This document shows positions 61,423 to 64,000 of a DNA stretch of 64,000 bases, piece by piece. The notes under the pieces are model-generated. The model ran no database searches. It was not told where the DNA came from and saw nothing but the letters and a program-made list of their open reading frames with translations. The DNA comes from Rhodanobacteraceae bacterium (GTDB lineage: Bacteria > Pseudomonadota > Gammaproteobacteria > Xanthomonadales > SZUA-5): NCBI GenBank assembly GCA_016713135.1, contig JADJPR010000003.1, positions 1 through 64,000 on the forward strand. The letters run 5' to 3'. The translations under genes and the position numbers were made by a program. Position 1 is the stretch's first letter; each line of letters opens with the position of its first letter.

Positions 61423-63525
61423 TCACCAGGCATCCAGCGTGTGGGTCAGCGCCGCCAGAGGTGCGGCATCGTCGAACAGGGCCAAGGTGCCCTGCGCGAG
61501 TTTTTCCCGCAGTTCCAGGCGCCAATCGCGGTCGTTTCCGGCGCGAATCGCGAGGGCGACATACGCCTCGGGCGAACTGGCGATCAATTCGTCCACGCCA
61601 CAGCGTCGCAACATCGCGGCCGACTGGCGGCTGCGCATCCGGGCCCCGGGCAACGCCACCAGGGGCAGGCCTTGAGCCAACGCATCCAGGCTGGTATTGC
61701 CGCCGGAGAAACCGGGGGTGTCCAGCATGATATGGCTGGCGCGGAGCACCGAACGGAAGCGTTCGGGCGCGGTGCGCGGCAGCCATACGAGGTGCTCGTC
61801 GACATCCATTCCGTGCGCATCGAAGCAGCGTCGCAGGCGAACACGCGCGCGCGCGCTCAGCGCTGGCGCCCCGTCCTCGAACAGCACGATGCAGGCCCTC
61901 CGGTCCGTGGCGGCGATGCGCGCCAGCAACCGGTCGAACTGCGGATGCAGTTTCACTGGTGAATGCGGCGCCAGGTAGACCGGCCGATCCGGCGGCAACC
62001 CGAGGTCCGCGAGCGCCACCGGAGGCGCCTGGTCTGGCCGCGGATAGCGGGTGCCCAGCCCGGGCAGCAGGTGCAGGCGCTCGCGATAATGCAGCGCGCC
62101 ATCCGGCGGCTCCATCTCTGCACAGCTCAGCCAATGATCGATTTCAGGGAGCCCGCTGGTGACCGGATGGCCCCACGCGGCGGCCTGTACCGGCGCCAGG
62201 CGCAGGGCCGCGAGCGGGTGGATGCGCGGCGACAGGCCGATTTCCGGGTACAGGATCAGGGCAGGCGCGCGGTCCCGCAGTGCCGCGACAGCACTCGACA
62301 ATGGTCCTTCCAGGTGGTGGAAACGCGAGGCCTCCGCGGCCAGGGCATGGGTCGTGGCATCCGCAGTGCTCCCCAGGTGAAACAGCTCGACCTCCCAGCC
62401 GGCGGCGCGCAGCGCGCCGATCCAGGGACCGAAGTAGGCGCTGATCGTGCCCAGGCTCCAGCGCGCGGAGACCAGTGCGATGCGCCTGCCGACCGGATCG
62501 CGCACAGCGCCGTCGGGCGCGAGCGCCTGGGCGGCGGCGGTGTACCAGTCACCGAAGGCGCAGGCCAGGGGATGGTCATCCTCACCCTGGTAGGCCAGGG
62601 CGTAGTGGCTGTGGGCCAGGTCGTCGAGCGTGGCATCGCCCCCGCGCAGGCGCTCGGCAGGCCACTCGCGCGCCAACTGGTCGATGCCCGAGGCAAATGC
62701 CGCTCGCGCATGCGCAATCTCGTCGGTGTCGGCAGGGACCGGTGGCAACCCGAGTGCCCCCAGCAGGGCCGCCGCGAGGCGGCTGCCATCGCCGCCGGCG
62801 CGACCTGCCACCTGCGCTGCGGTGGCCCGCGCGGCGATAGCGTCGCCGCTGCCGGCCTGGGCCTGCGCGATGCGCAGCAGCAGCGGTGCATCGGCCTGCG
62901 GCAATGCGCGTGCGAAGGCCTGCGCCGCGCGCGCGGAATCGCCGAGCAGGTCCCATTCGGCGCCGACCGCAGCCGCGAGTTCGGGCGCGAGCGGCTGGCT
63001 TTCGAAGCTGGCCAGCGCCGCGCGTGCCGCGTCCGGCGCACCGCGCACGCGTTCGCAGATCGCCCACTTGAGTCGTGCCTCGCTGCGCGTCGGGTCGAGC
63101 GCCGCGGCGCGCGCGAACCCACGCGCGGCGAATTCGAAGTCGTTGCGCGCCTGCGCCCGCGCCGCCAGGTTGAAGCAGGCGAGCGCATTGCGTTCGTCCA
63201 GCGCCAGCGCCTCGCGGTAATGCGCCTCGGCGCCGATCGCGTCGCCGGCCTGCAGCGCGCTGGAGCCGAGGTTGTTCAGGGCCATCGACAGCGCCGCGCG
63301 GATGCCCGCGTGCGCCGGCAGCGCGGCGTGCAGCCAGCGGAACTGCGCCGCCGCCTCGGCGTGATCGCCAAGTTGCATCGCCGCATTCGCCAGCACAGCG
63401 CGTGCGCGCACCGCCAGCGCGCGGTCGCCGGTGTGCGGCGCCGCCATCTCGCGCGCCCGCACCCATTGGCCCGCACGCAGCAGTTGTTCGGCGGCAGCAA
63501 CGGCGTTGACGGCGGGGGTGTGCAT
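61423..63525 (-). CDS. TPR protein with GT41 (O-GlcNAc-transferase-like) C-terminus
   Basis: A 700-residue cytoplasmic protein. The N-terminal half has TPR repeats (NNLGSSALQAGDAIGAEAHYREALALDERNALACFNLAARAQ and following). The C-terminal half matches bacterial O-GlcNAc-transferase-like proteins of family GT41: LAPVQAAAWGHPVTSGLPEIDHWLSC, YLAPHSPVKLHPQFDRLLARI, RFRSVLRASHIMLDTPGFSGGNTSLDALAQGLPLVALPGARMRSR. Such proteins attach sugars to proteins or glycans. The target here is unknown. The start at 63525 is used, 63537 is an alternative. The open frame runs on into repeat E12 but no good start lies beyond. Confidence 0.85.
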   Translation of the reverse strand: MHTPAVNAVAAAEQLLRAGQWVRAREMAAPHTGDRALAVRARAVLANAAMQLGDHAEAAAQFRWLHAALPAHAGIRAALSMALNNLGSSALQAGDAIGAEAHYREALALDERNALACFNLAARAQARNDFEFAARGFARAAALDPTRSEARLKWAICERVRGAPDAARAALASFESQPLAPELAAAVGAEWDLLGDSARAAQAFARALPQADAPLLLRIAQAQAGSGDAIAARATAAQVAGRAGGDGSRLAAALLGALGLPPVPADTDEIAHARAAFASGIDQLAREWPAERLRGGDATLDDLAHSHYALAYQGEDDHPLACAFGDWYTAAAQALAPDGAVRDPVGRRIALVSARWSLGTISAYFGPWIGALRAAGWEVELFHLGSTADATTHALAAEASRFHHLEGPLSSAVAALRDRAPALILYPEIGLSPRIHPLAALRLAPVQAAAWGHPVTSGLPEIDHWLSCAEMEPPDGALHYRERLHLLPGLGTRYPRPDQAPPVALADLGLPPDRPVYLAPHSPVKLHPQFDRLLARIAATDRRACIVLFEDGAPALSARARVRLRRCFDAHGMDVDEHLVWLPRTAPERFRSVLRASHIMLDTPGFSGGNTSLDALAQGLPLVALPGARMRSRQSAAMLRRCGVDELIASSPEAYVALAIRAGNDRDWRLELREKLAQGTLALFDDAAPLAALTHTLDAW

Positions 63526-63552
63526 GCGCCGCAGCATAGCCGCGGGAGAAGC

Positions 63553-63648
63553 GGGTGTTGGTGTTGGTTGTAGGTGTTGGTTAGAGCGGCTGACCGCCAG
63601 GTTTCGGGTGCGTGCTCTTACCAACACCAATACCAACAACCAACACCA
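63553..63648. repeat. Long inverted repeat E12, GTGTTGG arms, between divergent genes
   Basis: The left arm (63553-63585) is GGTGTTGGTGTTGGTTG then TAGGTGTTGGTTAGAG. The right arm (63615-63648) is CTCTTACCAACACCAAT then ACCAACAACCAACACC. The spacer is about 29 bases. It is the only copy in a divergent gap, between the GT41-like gene and ftsE, 66 bases before the ftsE start. Confidence 0.87.
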
Positions 63649-63713
63649 GCATTCCCGGTGCGCCTTCCGCATAATCGGGGTCGACTGACGAATGCCACGC
63701 CGCCCACCGCCCC

Positions 63714-64000
63714 ATGTCGATCCGCTTCGAAATGGTCAGCAAGCGCTACGCCGAAGGGCGCGAGGCGCTGGTGGATATCGGTTTCGAGATCGGCTACGGC
63801 GAGATGGTCTACATCACCGGCCATTCCGGCGCCGGCAAGAGCACGCTGCTGAAGTTGCTGGCGCTGATCGAGCGCCCGAGCGAAGGCCATATCGAGGTTT
63901 TCAGCAAGCGCCTGGCGGACATCCGCCGGCGTGGCCTGCCGGCCTATCGGCGGCGCCTGGGGCTGGTGTTCCAGGATCATCGGTTATTGCTCGATCGCAA
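63714..64000 (+). CDS. ftsE: Cell division ATP-binding protein FtsE, 5' part
   Basis: The first 95 residues of an ABC ATPase that continues past the window end. It starts MSIRFEMVSKRYAEGREALVDIGFEIGYGEMVYITGHSGAGKSTLLKLLALIERPSEGHIEVF, with Walker A GHSGAGKST, and continues to the Q-loop region LGLVFQDHRLLLD. The GEM-x-x-x-TGHSGAGKST and FQDH-x-LL patterns are distinctive of FtsE, which with FtsX regulates peptidoglycan hydrolases at the septum. ftsX would be expected just downstream, beyond the window. Confidence 0.92.
   Translation, partial: MSIRFEMVSKRYAEGREALVDIGFEIGYGEMVYITGHSGAGKSTLLKLLALIERPSEGHIEVFSKRLADIRRRGLPAYRRRLGLVFQDHRLLLDR

Overview
The window is high-GC, gene-dense chromosomal DNA from a gammaproteobacterium, most likely of the order Xanthomonadales/Lysobacterales and perhaps from a metagenome assembly. 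The clearest sign is the type II secretion operon, whose order E-F-G-H-I-J-K-L-M-N-D is that of the Xanthomonas xps cluster. The ATP synthase operon, rph-rdgB-hemW and ribH-nusB-thiL-pgpA are standard proteobacterial housekeeping blocks. No prophage, insertion sequence, CRISPR array or plasmid gene was seen.

Layout. 1-9.5 kb: a DUF4124 protein, UvrD helicase, a one-domain voltage-gated channel, RNase PH, RdgB, HemW, tRNA-Met(CAU), QueD and a chalcone-isomerase-like protein. 9.8-14.9 kb: a phasin, a MAPEG protein and a signalling block (FHA-PP2C phosphatase, STAS protein, coiled-coil FHA protein, cyclic-nucleotide-binding FHA protein). 15.2-22.7 kb: atpIBEFHAGDC. 22.9-26.5 kb: two related anchored proteins and a metallopeptidase-like protein. 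26.5-29 kb: pgpA, thiL, nusB and ribH. 29.5-35 kb: a hemolysin-III-type protein, DsbC and PurL. 35.2-47.2 kb: a membrane protein and the type II secretion operon. 47.3-51 kb: a lipoprotein and two exported proteins of unknown function. 51.4-58.8 kb: a parvulin, an ABC polysaccharide exporter, glycosyltransferases and a methyltransferase, probably a surface-glycan cluster. 58.8-64 kb: a class III cyclase with TPRs, a TPR/GT41-like protein and the start of ftsE.

The most unusual feature is a family of about a dozen long imperfect inverted repeats. Each has a G-rich, C-poor 5' arm made of a short tandem word, a spacer of about 25-125 nt, and the complementary 3' arm. The word differs between loci (GTTGTGG, GTTGTCG, GTGAAAA, GGAAAAG, GTGAGTA, GTGTTGG), while several spacers share a core. 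The repeats lie just upstream of start codons, in three successive gaps of the atp operon, and inside the translated leader peptides of three consecutive pseudopilins (GspH, GspI, GspJ).

Sequence quality matters here. Four genes (channel, hemW, purL, cyclase) are each restored to full length by adding one base, and there are two G/C homopolymer stretches (near 29.1 and 49.7 kb) that look like damaged sequence. The apparent channel-UvrD fusion is explained by one of these missing bases.
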